A stretch of DNA of 64,000 bases from Sphingomonas sp. PP-CE-3A-406 (GCF_003688625.1 NZ_RCWY01000002.1:806001-870000); one strand, 5' to 3'; counted from the first letter of the stretch, positions 29,623-38,496 are shown. Translations and numbers: made by a program. The notes: generated by a model not told the origin, from the sequence alone.

Positions 29623-29661
29623 TGGCCTAGGTTAACGGGACGCTCTGGAAAGTCGGAAGTG

Positions 29662-30675
29662 TCAGAACCCCTCCAGCACGATCTTCCCCTTCGCCGTATG
29701 GCTCTCGATCCGCTCATGCGCCTTGCGCAAATTCGCCGCATCGATCTTCCCGAAATTCTCCGCCAGCGTCGTCCGGATCGTCCCCGCATCCACCAGCCGC
29801 GCGACCTCGTCGAGCAACACCCCCTGCTCGCCCATGTCCGCGGTCTGGAACAGCGAGCGCGTGTACATCAGCTCCCAGTGTACCGAGATCGACTTCTGCT
29901 TGAGCGGCACGATGTCGAGCGTCTTGGGATCGTCGATCAGCGCCAACCGGCCCTGCGGCGCCAGCAGTTCGCCGATCTCGGCGATGTGCTCGTCGGTGTG
30001 CGTCGTCGAGAACACGAACCCCGGCGCGCCGAGCCCGAGCGCCTCGACCTGCGCGGCGAGCGGCTTGCGGTGGTCGATCACGTGATGCGCGCCGAGCTCC
30101 TCGACCCAGCCACGCGTCTCGTCGCGCGACGCGGTGGCGATCACGGTCAGGTCGGTGAGCTGCCGTGCGAACTGCACCGTGATCGAGCCGACCCCGCCTG
30201 CCCCGCCGATGATCAGGATCGCGTTCGCCGCGCCGGGGACGGGTTTGCGCACGTCGAGCCGGTCGAACAGCGTCTCCCACGCGGTGACCGACGTCAGCGG
30301 CAGCGCCGCGGCCTGCGCCCAGTCGAGCGATGCCGGCTTGTGACCGACGATGCGCTCGTCGACGATGTGATATTCGGAATTGGTGCCGGGCCGGTCGATC
30401 GCACCCGCGTAGAATACCTCGTCGCCAACCTTGAACCCGGTCACGTCCGGGCCGACCGCGACGACGACGCCCGATGCGTCCCAGCCGAGCACCTGTGCCG
30501 TGCCGTCGGGATCTTCGCGCCGCTGGCGGATCTTGGTGTCGACCGGGTTGACCGAAACGGCTTTCACCTCGACCAGCAGGTCGCGGCCAATAGCCTCGGG
30601 CTTGGGGAGGTCGAGGTCGACGAGCGACTGCGGATCGTCGATCGGGAGCGACTTGGTATAGCCGATGGCGCGCAT
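29662..30675 (-). CDS. Zinc-binding-dehydrogenase-family NADPH:quinone oxidoreductase
   Basis: This 337-residue medium-chain dehydrogenase of the quinone-oxidoreductase type has GroES-like N-terminal VKAVSVNPVDTKIRQRR and GWDASGVVVAVGPDVTGFKVGDEVF. The nucleotide motif is ILIIGGAGGVGSITVQFARQL, and the C-terminal TTLAENFGKIDAANLRKAHERIESHTAKGKIVL closes it. Cysteine ligands for catalytic zinc are absent, consistent with the QOR/ZADH branch. It probably reduces quinones or enones in the cytoplasm with NADPH. It is a single-gene unit between a repeat region and the telA-like operon on the other strand. Confidence 0.9.
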   Translation of the reverse strand: MRAIGYTKSLPIDDPQSLVDLDLPKPEAIGRDLLVEVKAVSVNPVDTKIRQRREDPDGTAQVLGWDASGVVVAVGPDVTGFKVGDEVFYAGAIDRPGTNSEYHIVDERIVGHKPASLDWAQAAALPLTSVTAWETLFDRLDVRKPVPGAANAILIIGGAGGVGSITVQFARQLTDLTVIATASRDETRGWVEELGAHHVIDHRKPLAAQVEALGLGAPGFVFSTTHTDEHIAEIGELLAPQGRLALIDDPKTLDIVPLKQKSISVHWELMYTRSLFQTADMGEQGVLLDEVARLVDAGTIRTTLAENFGKIDAANLRKAHERIESHTAKGKIVLEGF

Positions 30676-30827
30676 GCTGGAACTCCTGTGATGTCGCCGA
30701 CAAGCTGTCCACGCGGCCGCCCGGTTTCAAGGAGAGCAGTTGGCAAGTCTGAGTGTATTATCTATATACGCCACTTGAACGCGGGGCGGGTTGCAGCCAC
30801 CATGCCCCACCGAACGGAGAGACAAGC

Positions 30828-32039
30828 ATGGCGACGACCCCGAACACGCTGACGGAAGAGCCGGGCCTGGTGCTGACCCCGCCCGATCCGGTGCCCACGG
30901 TCGCGGCCGCGAAGGCGTCCGGGCTCGTGCCCGTCGATGCCGGCGTAAAGTCGCAGCTCGAGGAGCGCGTGTCGGGCTTCGTCACCGATCTCGTCGCGCA
31001 GGACGTCAACTCCCCCGAATTCGGCAAGCGCGTCGATGCGATCACCGCGATGGGCGCGAAGGAAATCCGCGACGCCGCCGGCCAGTCGAACCGCTTCCTC
31101 GATCGTCCGGTCAAGGCGATGGATCAGGAGACCGGCGTCGGCAAGGATCTCGCCGAGCTGCGCCGCGTCGTCGAGGATCTCGATCCAGGCAAGAAGGGCA
31201 ACCTCACCGCGCCGCAGAAGCTGTTCGGGATCATCCCGTTCGGTGGCAAGATGCGCAATTATTTCGACGGCTATAAGTCCTCGCAGACGCACATCGCGCA
31301 GATCCTGAAGAGCCTCGGTTCGGGCAAGGACGAGCTGCTGATGGACAATGCCGCGATCGATACCGAGCGCGCGAACCTGTGGGCGGCGATGGGTCGGCTC
31401 GAGCAGATGATCCATCTGTCGAAGACGATGGACGCCAAGCTGGAGGACGTCGCCAACGATCTCGACCACACAGATCCCGCCAAGGCGAAGGCGATCCGCG
31501 AGACCGCGTTGTTCTACACGCGCCAGCGGACGCAGGATCTGCTGACCCAGATGGCGGTCACCGTGCAGGGCTATCTCGCGCTCGACCTGGTCAAGAAGAA
31601 CAACGTCGAGCTGGTGAAGGGCGTCGATCGCGCCTCGACCACGACCGTCTCGGCACTGCGGACCGCGGTGACGGTGGCACAGGCGCTGACCAACCAGAAG
31701 CTGGTGCTGGAACAGATCACCGCGCTCAACACGACGACCGCGAACATCATCGATTCGACCGGCAAGCTGCTCAAGTCGCAAACCGCGCAGATCCATGAAC
31801 AGGCCGCGTCGGCGACGATCCCGCTGGAGACGCTGCAACGTGCGTTCCAGAATATCTACGACACGATGGACGCGATCGACGTGTTCAAGCTGAAGGCGCT
31901 CGATTCGATGAAGGTCACCGTCGGCGCGCTGTCGAACGAAGTCGACAAATCCCGTGGCTATATCGCGCGGGCTGAAGGGGCCACCCAGGGCCAGTTGGGC
32001 GGACCTTCCGCCAGCCCGTTCAAGCTGGAGGCGATGTAA
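30828..32039 (+). CDS. TelA-like toxic-anion-resistance family protein
   Basis: The 403-residue cytoplasmic protein matches the TelA/KlaA family. It has a variable Pro-rich N-terminus and a long helical body with IIPFGGKMRNYFDGYKSSQTHIAQILKSLGSGKDELLMDNAAIDTE. Then come KAIRETALFYTRQRTQDLLTQMAVTVQGYLALDLVKKNN and the conserved LLKSQTAQIHEQAASATIPLETLQRAFQNIYDTMDAID. Family members are linked to tellurite and other stress resistance, but no enzyme activity is established. The gene starts a three-gene run with an XpaC-like membrane protein and a tiny zinc-ribbon protein. Confidence 0.9.
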   Translation: MATTPNTLTEEPGLVLTPPDPVPTVAAAKASGLVPVDAGVKSQLEERVSGFVTDLVAQDVNSPEFGKRVDAITAMGAKEIRDAAGQSNRFLDRPVKAMDQETGVGKDLAELRRVVEDLDPGKKGNLTAPQKLFGIIPFGGKMRNYFDGYKSSQTHIAQILKSLGSGKDELLMDNAAIDTERANLWAAMGRLEQMIHLSKTMDAKLEDVANDLDHTDPAKAKAIRETALFYTRQRTQDLLTQMAVTVQGYLALDLVKKNNVELVKGVDRASTTTVSALRTAVTVAQALTNQKLVLEQITALNTTTANIIDSTGKLLKSQTAQIHEQAASATIPLETLQRAFQNIYDTMDAIDVFKLKALDSMKVTVGALSNEVDKSRGYIARAEGATQGQLGGPSASPFKLEAM

Positions 32040-32044
32040 CCCCC

Positions 32045-32752
32045 GTGAGCGAAGTCGACGACGCCATCGCCAGCGCCCGCGCCTCCTGGTCGCGCATTTC
32101 CGACGACCGCACCGGCACGGTGATCGGGCGCGTACCGTCGCGAGGGCGGGCGCGGCAGACGCAGGCGATCGGCAAGCGACTGACCCGGATCGCGGTCGCC
32201 GACGTGTCGATCCTGATCGCGGCGATGGTGATCGGCTGGATCGTCCCGCTCGGGATCGGCGGCGCGATGCTGGTGATGGCGCTGCTGGTCGCCGCGACGG
32301 TATTGTTCGCGGTCTGGCCGGCGGAACGTGCGCCCACGCCCGAGCGTCTCGCCGCGGTCGACATCCGCGCGCTCCCGGCTCAAACCGAACGCTGGTTGGA
32401 AGCGCAGCGCCCCGCCCTCCCCGCACCCGCGATGACGCTGGTCGACCGGATCGGCCTGCGCCTCGAAACGCTGACCCCGCAACTCGCGACGCTAGACGCG
32501 AACACGCAGGAAGCGGTCGACGTGCGGAAGCTGATCGGCGAGCAGCTCCCCGCCTTCGTCAAGGATTACGAGAAGGTGCCGGCGGCGCTCCGCACGACGC
32601 CGCGCAACGGTCGCTCGCCCGACGCCGAGCTGGTCGACGGCCTCAAGCTGATCGAACAGGAGATCGGCGAGATGACCGCCCGCCTCGCGCAAAGCGACCT
32701 CGACAACCTCTCCACCCGCGGTCGCTTCTTGGAGATGAAGTACAAGGACTGA
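32045..32752 (+). CDS. XpaC-like membrane protein, TelA partner
   Basis: The protein has 235 residues. The N-terminus is basic, with two adjacent hydrophobic helices at about residues 52-90 (VSILIAAMVIGWIVPLGIGGAMLVMALLVAATVLFAVW). A helical cytoplasmic domain follows, including DVRKLIGEQLPAFVKDYEKVPA and a C-terminal QSDLDNLSTRGRFLEMKYKD. This C-terminal pattern and the genetic link to telA match the XpaC ('5-bromo-4-chloroindolyl phosphate hydrolysis') family usually paired with TelA. It starts 5 bp after telA, so the two are surely co-transcribed. The molecular role is unknown. Confidence 0.75.
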   Translation: MSEVDDAIASARASWSRISDDRTGTVIGRVPSRGRARQTQAIGKRLTRIAVADVSILIAAMVIGWIVPLGIGGAMLVMALLVAATVLFAVWPAERAPTPERLAAVDIRALPAQTERWLEAQRPALPAPAMTLVDRIGLRLETLTPQLATLDANTQEAVDVRKLIGEQLPAFVKDYEKVPAALRTTPRNGRSPDAELVDGLKLIEQEIGEMTARLAQSDLDNLSTRGRFLEMKYKD

Positions 32753-32756
32753 TCGG

Positions 32757-32936
32757 GTGAAGCGCACCCGGCTCAGCGTCTGCCGCCGCAAGGCGCGGTT
32801 CGTCTCCGAAGCTGACGCGCTCGTCGTAGCGAAAGCCGGACGCGTACCTCTCAGGGCCTATCGCTGCGACCGATGCCTCCAGTTCCACCTGACCAGCCGG
32901 ACGAAGGGCAAGCGCGTATACGGGACGCCGACATGA
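32757..32936 (+). CDS. 59-residue putative zinc-ribbon protein
   Basis: This short gene starts with GTG 4 bp after the XpaC-like stop. The product is basic and carries C9, then C37-x2-C40-x3-H44 in AYRCDRCLQFHLTS, followed by a basic SRTKGKRV patch. C9 plus C37/C40/H44 could form one zinc site, a design reminiscent of small nucleic-acid-binding ribbons. The tight spacing and same strand argue that it is a real third gene of the telA operon. There is no start alternative within 30 bp; function is unknown. Confidence 0.65.
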   Translation: MKRTRLSVCRRKARFVSEADALVVAKAGRVPLRAYRCDRCLQFHLTSRTKGKRVYGTPT

Positions 32937-33055
32937 TTTCGATCGAAGAGGAAACCGCGTGGTCGGGACAGACCGAGCCTGTAGTATGAGGCCGATCCTT
33001 GAAGTTCGTGCGCAGGGATGAACACGCAGCAAGATAATCGCCTCATCGGCGGAGG

Positions 33056-33928
33056 TTATTTCGGCCCATCCTGTTTTTTCGTCGTTTTCATGCTCCTCGC
33101 GATACTCGAAGCCTGCCACGACGCGTCATGATTGGGCGATGTCGTGTATAGACCGCTTAGATAGTCCTGATCGAAACGCGTGATGCTCCTCGGCGCGACG
33201 GTCGCGTCTGCGAACAGCGACAGGATCGATGTCGTCGGCGCGGGACGTCCGAGCCCCGGTCGGGCGAGCGCCACCATTGCCACATAGTCGGACAGGGCAT
33301 CCAGCTTGACCGATCCTATCTGCGCAGGATCGACAATCACCAGCATGGACGACACAATACCGCGCGTGATCTCGTTGATCCGTGTCGCGCTGCCTGTAAA
33401 ACCCGACGAAGCAGCGGATGGCAGTGCCCCATCCTTGAAATATCCATTCAACGCCGACGACGCATTTGTCGCCGCACCCTCGTATGTCGTGCCGATCCAC
33501 CGGACCGGCTGCTTTGGCTGACGGAAACGGTCGAGACGCGCCGATCCCTCCCTGCGCAGGGTGATCGGGTATTTGTCGGCCACGCTTTTGGCAACCGCGT
33601 CCGCCTGCGGCGACACCACGATCAGGATCGTCGGCGAGCACCCTGGCTTGCCACTTCGAAGATGGACCGAATTGGCGACCTGCGCGATCCGGTCATTCAT
33701 CATCTGCGCCTGCGCGGCATCGAGGCCGATGACCCCCGTACAGATTTGCCGATCCCACCGTGGCAACTGGTGAGTTGGCATGGGATCCGCCAGACGCTTG
33801 ACGAAGTCGCGGATGACCGCCTCATTGCGCGCCTCGACGACGATGTCCGGCTTGACCGGACCCGGTTCGGTCGCAGCTTGAGGCGCTATCGCCTGGAGCA
33901 GAATCGCGATCGACACGGACAAGGACAT
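33056..33928 (-). CDS. Exported protein of unknown function
   Basis: The protein has 290 residues and I do not recognise a named family. A short signal-peptide-like start (MSLSVSIAILLQAIAPQAA) precedes VVEARNEAVIRDFVKRLADP. Then comes PRWDRQICTGVIGLDAAQAQMMNDRIAQVANSV, followed by a likely disulfide-forming KPGCSPTILIVVSP. The centre has RFRQPKQPVRWIGTTYEG and RITRGIVSSMLVIVDPAQIGSVKLDALSDYVAMVALA-like segments. Similar exported hypotheticals recur in sphingomonads. It stands alone, transcribed away from a cysQ-like cluster, with no operon partner. Confidence 0.65.
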   Translation of the reverse strand: MSLSVSIAILLQAIAPQAATEPGPVKPDIVVEARNEAVIRDFVKRLADPMPTHQLPRWDRQICTGVIGLDAAQAQMMNDRIAQVANSVHLRSGKPGCSPTILIVVSPQADAVAKSVADKYPITLRREGSARLDRFRQPKQPVRWIGTTYEGAATNASSALNGYFKDGALPSAASSGFTGSATRINEITRGIVSSMLVIVDPAQIGSVKLDALSDYVAMVALARPGLGRPAPTTSILSLFADATVAPRSITRFDQDYLSGLYTTSPNHDASWQASSIARSMKTTKKQDGPK

Positions 33929-34082
33929 ATCTTCTCTCCGCCGCCGCTCCGGTTATCAGAGGAGCACAACACAGGATAAGACGGATACATCGACGTGGCG
34001 TCAACCGGCCGTTCCCTCGCGGTAACGACATTGGGCCGATTTCGAACCTTGTTGGTCAGCCAGCCCGGGGGCCGAGCAGTCT

Positions 34083-34901
34083 CTACTGCAACTGTACGCG
34101 AGCGCGATCGGCAAGCCGTTCTACGGCTGCGGCGTGGATGCCCGCCACGCTCGTCAATACGCCGAACGCCTGCGGGCGCGGTTTGTTGAAGACGAGCGGC
34201 GCGCCCAACGCATCGCTGACCGTCGCCCCGGCTTCGCTCGCAACGAGGACCGCGGCGGCGATGTCCCATTCGTTGCCCCATCGGAGCGTCGCGACGAGGT
34301 CGGCTTCGTCGGCGGCGACCATCGCGATGCGGAGGGCGATCGAATTGGGCTTGTGGACCATGACGAGGTCGCGGTCTGCTTTGGGGAGGGCGTCGACGGG
34401 GGTTCGGCTGCCGACGAATTCCGTGCGGGTGCCGGTCTGGAGCGCCACGCCGTTGCGGGTCGCGCCCTGCCCGACCACACCGCGCCAGTGCTCGTCGCGC
34501 GTAGGGGCGTCGAGGATGCCGATCACCGGGCGGCCGCGGTCGACCAGCGCGATCGAGACGCACCAACCGGGTCTGGCGCGGATATAGTCGCGCGTGCCGT
34601 CGATCGGGTCGACCACCCAGAGCAGGTCGTGGGCGAGGCGGTCGGCGTTGTCGGCGGTCTCCTCGGAGAGCCAGCCGGCTTCCGGGAGCAAGGTCGACAG
34701 ACGGGACTTGAGCATCAGGTCGATCGCGATGTCGAGTTCGCAGACCGGGCTGCCGGGGGTCTTTTCCCAGCGCTGGAAATCGGTGTCGAAGCGGTCGTGC
34801 GCCATCGCGCCGGCCTCCATGGCGATCGTCGCGACGGCGTCGGCCATCGCGCGCAGCCATTCGGGCGACCGTTCCGGCCCGCGGTGGCGCCGGTCAGCCA
34901 C
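34083..34901 (-). CDS. Inositol-monophosphatase-family phosphatase (CysQ/HisN-like)
   Basis: The 272-residue Mg-dependent phosphatase has the family signatures WLSEETADN, the metal site LLWVVDPIDGTRDYI, and GNEWDIAAAVLVASEAGATVSD. Relatives hydrolyse inositol phosphates, 3'-phosphoadenosine-5'-phosphate (CysQ) or histidinol phosphate (HisN); the sequence alone does not decide between them. It overlaps the end of the pmbA gene by 8 bp, so it is the last gene of a ubiA-pmbA-phosphatase run. No his gene lies near, although the his cluster is elsewhere in the window. Confidence 0.85.
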   Translation of the reverse strand: MADRRHRGPERSPEWLRAMADAVATIAMEAGAMAHDRFDTDFQRWEKTPGSPVCELDIAIDLMLKSRLSTLLPEAGWLSEETADNADRLAHDLLWVVDPIDGTRDYIRARPGWCVSIALVDRGRPVIGILDAPTRDEHWRGVVGQGATRNGVALQTGTRTEFVGSRTPVDALPKADRDLVMVHKPNSIALRIAMVAADEADLVATLRWGNEWDIAAAVLVASEAGATVSDALGAPLVFNKPRPQAFGVLTSVAGIHAAAVERLADRARVQLQ

Positions 34902-36240
34902 TCGCCACCGTCATGCCCTCCACGCGCAGGGTCGGCACGTTGACGCCGTAGCGGAACTCGAGGTCGTTGGCGGCGGTCATCGCGAGGAACATATCCTTGA
35001 CGTTGCCCGCGATCGTGAACTCGGCGACCGGCGTGGTGATCTGGCCGTTCTCGATGCGGAAGCCCGCTGCGCCACGGCTGTAATCGCCGGTCACGCCGTT
35101 CGCGCCGCCGCCCATCAGTTCGGTGACGTAGACGCCCGACTCGATGTCGGCGATCAGCGTTTCGAGGGGTACGTGGCCCGGCTCCATGAACACGTTGCTG
35201 GTGGAAACGCCGGGCCCGCCGCCGACACCGCGCGCAGCATGGCCGGTCGGTTCGAGGCCGAGTTGCCGCGCCGAGGCGGAATCGAGCAGCCAGCGTTCGA
35301 GCATGCCGTCCTCGATGATGTCGCTCGGCGAGACGGGCAGGCCTTCGCCATCGAACGGACGCGAGCGCAGGCCGTGCGGGCGGTGCGGATCGTCGCGGAT
35401 GGTGATGCCGTGCGCGAAGACCTGGCTGCCGAGCGAGTCGAGCAGGAAGCTCGTTTTCCGCGTGATCGCCTGGCCGGAGATCGCGCCGAGCATGTGGCCG
35501 ACCAGCGATCCGCCGACGCGACGGTCGTAGACGATCGTGGTGGGCCCGCTGACGAGGCGGCCGGGGTTGAGGCGCGCGACGGCTTGTTCTCCGGCGCGGC
35601 GGCCGATCGCTTCGGGCGATTCCAGATGTGCGCGGAGGCGGGCGCTGCTGTGCGCATAATCGCGCTGCATGTTGCCGCCTTCACCAGCGAGCACGCTGGC
35701 CGAGACGCCGTAGCCGGTCGCGGCATAGGCGCCGGCGAACCCGTGGCTGGTGGCCAAGGCCCAGACGCTGCGGGAGGCGCTGGCGCCGCCGCCTTCGCTG
35801 TTCGAGACGCCGGGGACGGCGCGCGAGGCGTCCTCGGCTTCCAGTGCGGCGTCGCGGAGTTGCTCGGGGCTGGCTTCGCCGCCGTCGTCGAGGCCGAGCA
35901 TCGGCGTGATGCCGTGGAGCAGGCGGTCGGCGGAGGCCAGACCTGCCCAGGGGTCTTCAGGGGCCTCGCGCGCCATCGCCACAGCACGTTCGACCAGCGC
36001 GTCCATTGCTGCGGTCGAGAGGTCGGAGGTGGAGACGCTGGCGGAGCGCTGGCCGACGAAGACGCGCAGGCCGAGGTCCTCGCTTTCGGAGCGGCCGATA
36101 TCCTCGAGCTTGCCGAGGCGGATCGACACGTCGAGCGCGGCATCGGCGGCGAAGACCGCGTCGGCGGCGTCGGCGCCCGCCGCCCTCGCGCGCTGGACGA
36201 TGTCGTGGGCGCGGTCGCGGGCTTGGTCTGGGGTCAGCAT
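34894..36240 (-). CDS. pmbA: PmbA/TldE-type metallopeptidase subunit
   Basis: The 448-residue protein matches the PmbA/TldE partner of TldD, which together form a zinc protease acting on small peptides such as microcin precursors or antitoxins. It shows RLGKLEDIGRSESEDLGLRVFVGQRSASVSTSDLS near the start, RRVGGSLVGHMLGAISGQAI in the middle, and TELMGGGANGVTGDYSRGAAGFRIENGQI near the end. TldE lacks the HExxxH zinc motif of TldD, and none is seen here. ubiA is 9 bp upstream on the same strand and the CysQ-like gene overlaps downstream. Confidence 0.92.
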   Translation of the reverse strand: MLTPDQARDRAHDIVQRARAAGADAADAVFAADAALDVSIRLGKLEDIGRSESEDLGLRVFVGQRSASVSTSDLSTAAMDALVERAVAMAREAPEDPWAGLASADRLLHGITPMLGLDDGGEASPEQLRDAALEAEDASRAVPGVSNSEGGGASASRSVWALATSHGFAGAYAATGYGVSASVLAGEGGNMQRDYAHSSARLRAHLESPEAIGRRAGEQAVARLNPGRLVSGPTTIVYDRRVGGSLVGHMLGAISGQAITRKTSFLLDSLGSQVFAHGITIRDDPHRPHGLRSRPFDGEGLPVSPSDIIEDGMLERWLLDSASARQLGLEPTGHAARGVGGGPGVSTSNVFMEPGHVPLETLIADIESGVYVTELMGGGANGVTGDYSRGAAGFRIENGQITTPVAEFTIAGNVKDMFLAMTAANDLEFRYGVNVPTLRVEGMTVASG

Positions 36241-36249
36241 ATCAGCGAC

Positions 36250-37191
36250 TTAAGGATGCAGGCTCGTGCCGACAACCACGCAGGCGAGGAACATGAGCAG
36301 TCCGGCGAAACGGTTCGCGCGAAAGCGAGCGAGCGCGGCGGTGCCGGCCTCGGGACTGGTGCCCGGTCTGAGCGTCGCGACCTGCCAGCCAAGATGGAGT
36401 CCGACGGGGACGAGCGCGGCGATCGCGAGCGGGTCGGGGCGGACTTGCCAGAACGCTGCGGCCCATAAAGCGACGGCGGCGACGTAGAAGATTCCGACGC
36501 CGGCCTTGACGTGCGTACCCATGCGGAGCGCGGACGAGCGGATGCCGATCATCGCGTCGTCCTCGCGGTCCTGCAGCGCGTAGATCGTGTCGTAGCCGAT
36601 CACCCATGCGATCGAACCCGCGTAGAGCAGCCACATCGGCGTATCGAGCGCGCCGGCGATGTCGCTCCAGCCGACCAGCAACGCCCAGGAGAAGACGATG
36701 CCGAGCCACGCCTGCGGCCACCACGTAATGCGCTTCATGAACGGGTAGGCGGCGACGGGGGCGAGGCTGGCAAGTGCGACGATCGCGGCGAAGAAGGTGA
36801 GTTGCAGCAGGACGACGAACCCGATCAGGCACAGCGCGACGAGCCAGACCCAGGCAAGCGTGATCGACACGAGCCCGCTCGGGATCGGCCGGGCGCGGGT
36901 GCGCGAAACCTGCGCGTCGAGGTCGCGGTCGACGATGTCGTTGAACACGCACCCCGCGCCGCGCATCGCGATGCTGCCGAGGAGGAGCCAGAGGATCAGG
37001 TCCCAACGCTCGACTGCGCCACCGGCTAGCGCGACTCCCCAGGCGCCGGGCCAGAAGAGCAGCCACCAGCCGATCGGGCGGTCGAAACGGGCGAGCAGCG
37101 CAAGGCCGCGGAGGGTTGGCGGGAGGCGACCGACCAAGCCCTTATGCTCGCTGTCGGGAACGATTTCTTCGTGCATCGGCTTGGTCTGCAT
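36250..37191 (-). CDS. ubiA: 4-hydroxybenzoate polyprenyltransferase UbiA
   Basis: UbiA attaches the polyprenyl tail to 4-hydroxybenzoate in ubiquinone synthesis at the inner membrane. The 313-residue integral membrane protein has eight or nine hydrophobic helices and both aspartate-rich motifs, NDIVDRDLDAQVSRTRARP and DREDDAMIGIRSSA. The start at 37191 (MQTKPMHEEIV) gives a normal length; a start at 37176 is also possible. Further upstream in-frame sequence is repeat-derived. It begins a minus-strand run with pmbA and the phosphatase. Confidence 0.94.
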   Translation of the reverse strand: MQTKPMHEEIVPDSEHKGLVGRLPPTLRGLALLARFDRPIGWWLLFWPGAWGVALAGGAVERWDLILWLLLGSIAMRGAGCVFNDIVDRDLDAQVSRTRARPIPSGLVSITLAWVWLVALCLIGFVVLLQLTFFAAIVALASLAPVAAYPFMKRITWWPQAWLGIVFSWALLVGWSDIAGALDTPMWLLYAGSIAWVIGYDTIYALQDREDDAMIGIRSSALRMGTHVKAGVGIFYVAAVALWAAAFWQVRPDPLAIAALVPVGLHLGWQVATLRPGTSPEAGTAALARFRANRFAGLLMFLACVVVGTSLHP

Positions 37192-37273
37192 GCTGGGGGC
37201 GTAGGAAGACGGGGTTTGGCGCGCAAGCCTTTGCCGGGTACCGGTGGGGTGTGACGCGTTCGGACCCTCCAGC

Positions 37274-37435
37274 ATGATCGGCCTTTCGGTTGCGGTCGGC
37301 CGCTTCGTCGAGGCGTTGTTCTGGGGGATCTTTCGGGTCGCGGGGGCGGTCGCGGGAGTGCTGATCCTTGGAGTTGTAGTTGTGGTTGTAGCGTGGGTGG
37401 TAGCCCGAAAGATGTGGGCGCGGCGGAAGCGGTGA
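37274..37435 (+). CDS. Small single-pass membrane protein (53 aa)
   Basis: The ATG at 37274 opens a 53-residue frame with one very hydrophobic helix, VAGVLILGVVVVVVAWVV, ending in a positively charged KMWARRKR. The size and charge distribution fit a genuine small membrane protein. It lies divergently from ubiA, whose start is 80 bp away, and ends 26 bp before a large inverted repeat. There is no recognisable family, so the call rests on composition only. Confidence 0.45.
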   Translation: MIGLSVAVGRFVEALFWGIFRVAGAVAGVLILGVVVVVVAWVVARKMWARRKR

Positions 37436-37461
37436 GCGCCCCTTCCCCAAAGGCGCGTCTC

Positions 37462-37656
37462 AAATCCTCCCCGGCACGGGGAGGGGGACCGTTCGCCTCT
37501 GGCGAAGGGTGGAGGGGGATCGCCGCGTGCGTATTGCTGGCGGTGAAAGTGCACTGCGCGAATGCCCGGACGGAGTGACGAAACGCGAGTGTAACGCGTG
37601 CGGAAGCCCCCCTCCACCAGCTTTGCTGGTCCCCCTCCCCGTGCCGGGGAGGATTT
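37462..37656. repeat. Family D element with perfect 29-bp arms (D3)
   Basis: AAATCCTCCCCGGCACGGGG (plus AGGGGGACC) at 37462-37490 is perfectly complementary to 37628-37656. A second inner pair, GGTGGAGGGGG/CCCCCTCCACC, is nested within. It fills the gap before rsmE. Confidence 0.9.
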
Positions 37657-37670
37657 GCTAGAGGCGAGTT

Positions 37671-38411
37671 ATGCCTGCAACCCCCGCTTGGCCGCCGCAG
37701 TCCACGCCGCGCCTCTTCGTCGATACGCCGCTCGCGCCCGGTCCGCTCCAGGTCGATGGAGCAGCGGCGCATTATCTCGTCGGGGTGATGCGGATGAAGA
37801 TCGGCGATCCGGTGAAGCTGTTCGACGACCGGACTGGGGAATGGCTCGGGGTGGCGTCGAGCGTCGGCAAGCGCGATCTGGTGCTCGACGTCACCGAATT
37901 GCTGCGTCCGCGCGAGGACGTACCTGACCTATGGCTCTGCGCCGCGCCGCTTAAGAAGGGCCGGGTCGACTGGATGGCGGAAAAGGCTTGTGAACTGGGC
38001 GTCGCGCGGCTGGTGCCGGTGGTCACGCGGCGGACGATCGTCGACAAGCCCAATACCGAGCGGCTTCGGACGCAGATGATCGAGGCGGCGGAGCAATGCG
38101 GGCGCACCGCGCTGCCCGAGGTGGCCGAACCAGTAAAGCTTGCCGCATTGCTCCGCGATTGGCCCGAGAACCGCGCGCTGTTCTTCGCCGACGAGACCGG
38201 CGGCGTACCGGCGCTGGAGGCGATGCGCGCACGTCCCGGCCCGGCGGCGATCCTGATCGGGCCCGAGGGTGGCTTCGATGCCGACGAGCGCGAGGCGATC
38301 CGCGCGCATCCGAATGCGGTCGGGATCGGGCTGGGGCCGCGCATCCTCCGCGCGGAAACCGCGGCAGGCGCGGCCGTTGCCTTGTGGATGGCGGCGGCGG
38401 GCGACTGGTAG
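37671..38411 (+). CDS. rsmE: 16S rRNA (uracil-1498-N3)-methyltransferase RsmE
   Basis: RsmE methylates U1498 of 16S rRNA using S-adenosylmethionine. The 246-residue SPOUT-family protein has an N-terminal PUA-like RNA-binding part (HYLVGVMRMKIGDPVKLFDDRTGEW) and KKGRVDWMAEKACELGVARLVPVVTRR. The C-terminal trefoil knot has ILIGPEGGFDADE and VGIGLGPRILRAETAAGAA. The start at 37671 lies 14 bp after the end of a large repeat, so promoter elements must overlap or follow that repeat. gshA follows 85 bp downstream. Confidence 0.95.
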   Translation: MPATPAWPPQSTPRLFVDTPLAPGPLQVDGAAAHYLVGVMRMKIGDPVKLFDDRTGEWLGVASSVGKRDLVLDVTELLRPREDVPDLWLCAAPLKKGRVDWMAEKACELGVARLVPVVTRRTIVDKPNTERLRTQMIEAAEQCGRTALPEVAEPVKLAALLRDWPENRALFFADETGGVPALEAMRARPGPAAILIGPEGGFDADEREAIRAHPNAVGIGLGPRILRAETAAGAAVALWMAAAGDW

Positions 38412-38496
38412 GCGTCCCGACCTCTACGAAGACATTGCTACCGATTGGTCTGGATACCCTCTAGCACCCTCGTTCATCGGCGCGTAAGGCGCGGCG

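Noticed and set aside
37462..37656. Perfect 29-bp arms of D3 as terminal inverted repeats of an insertion sequence
   Set aside because: Only about 137 bp lie between the arms, with no transposase frame and no obvious target duplication; a small non-autonomous element cannot be excluded but is not supported.
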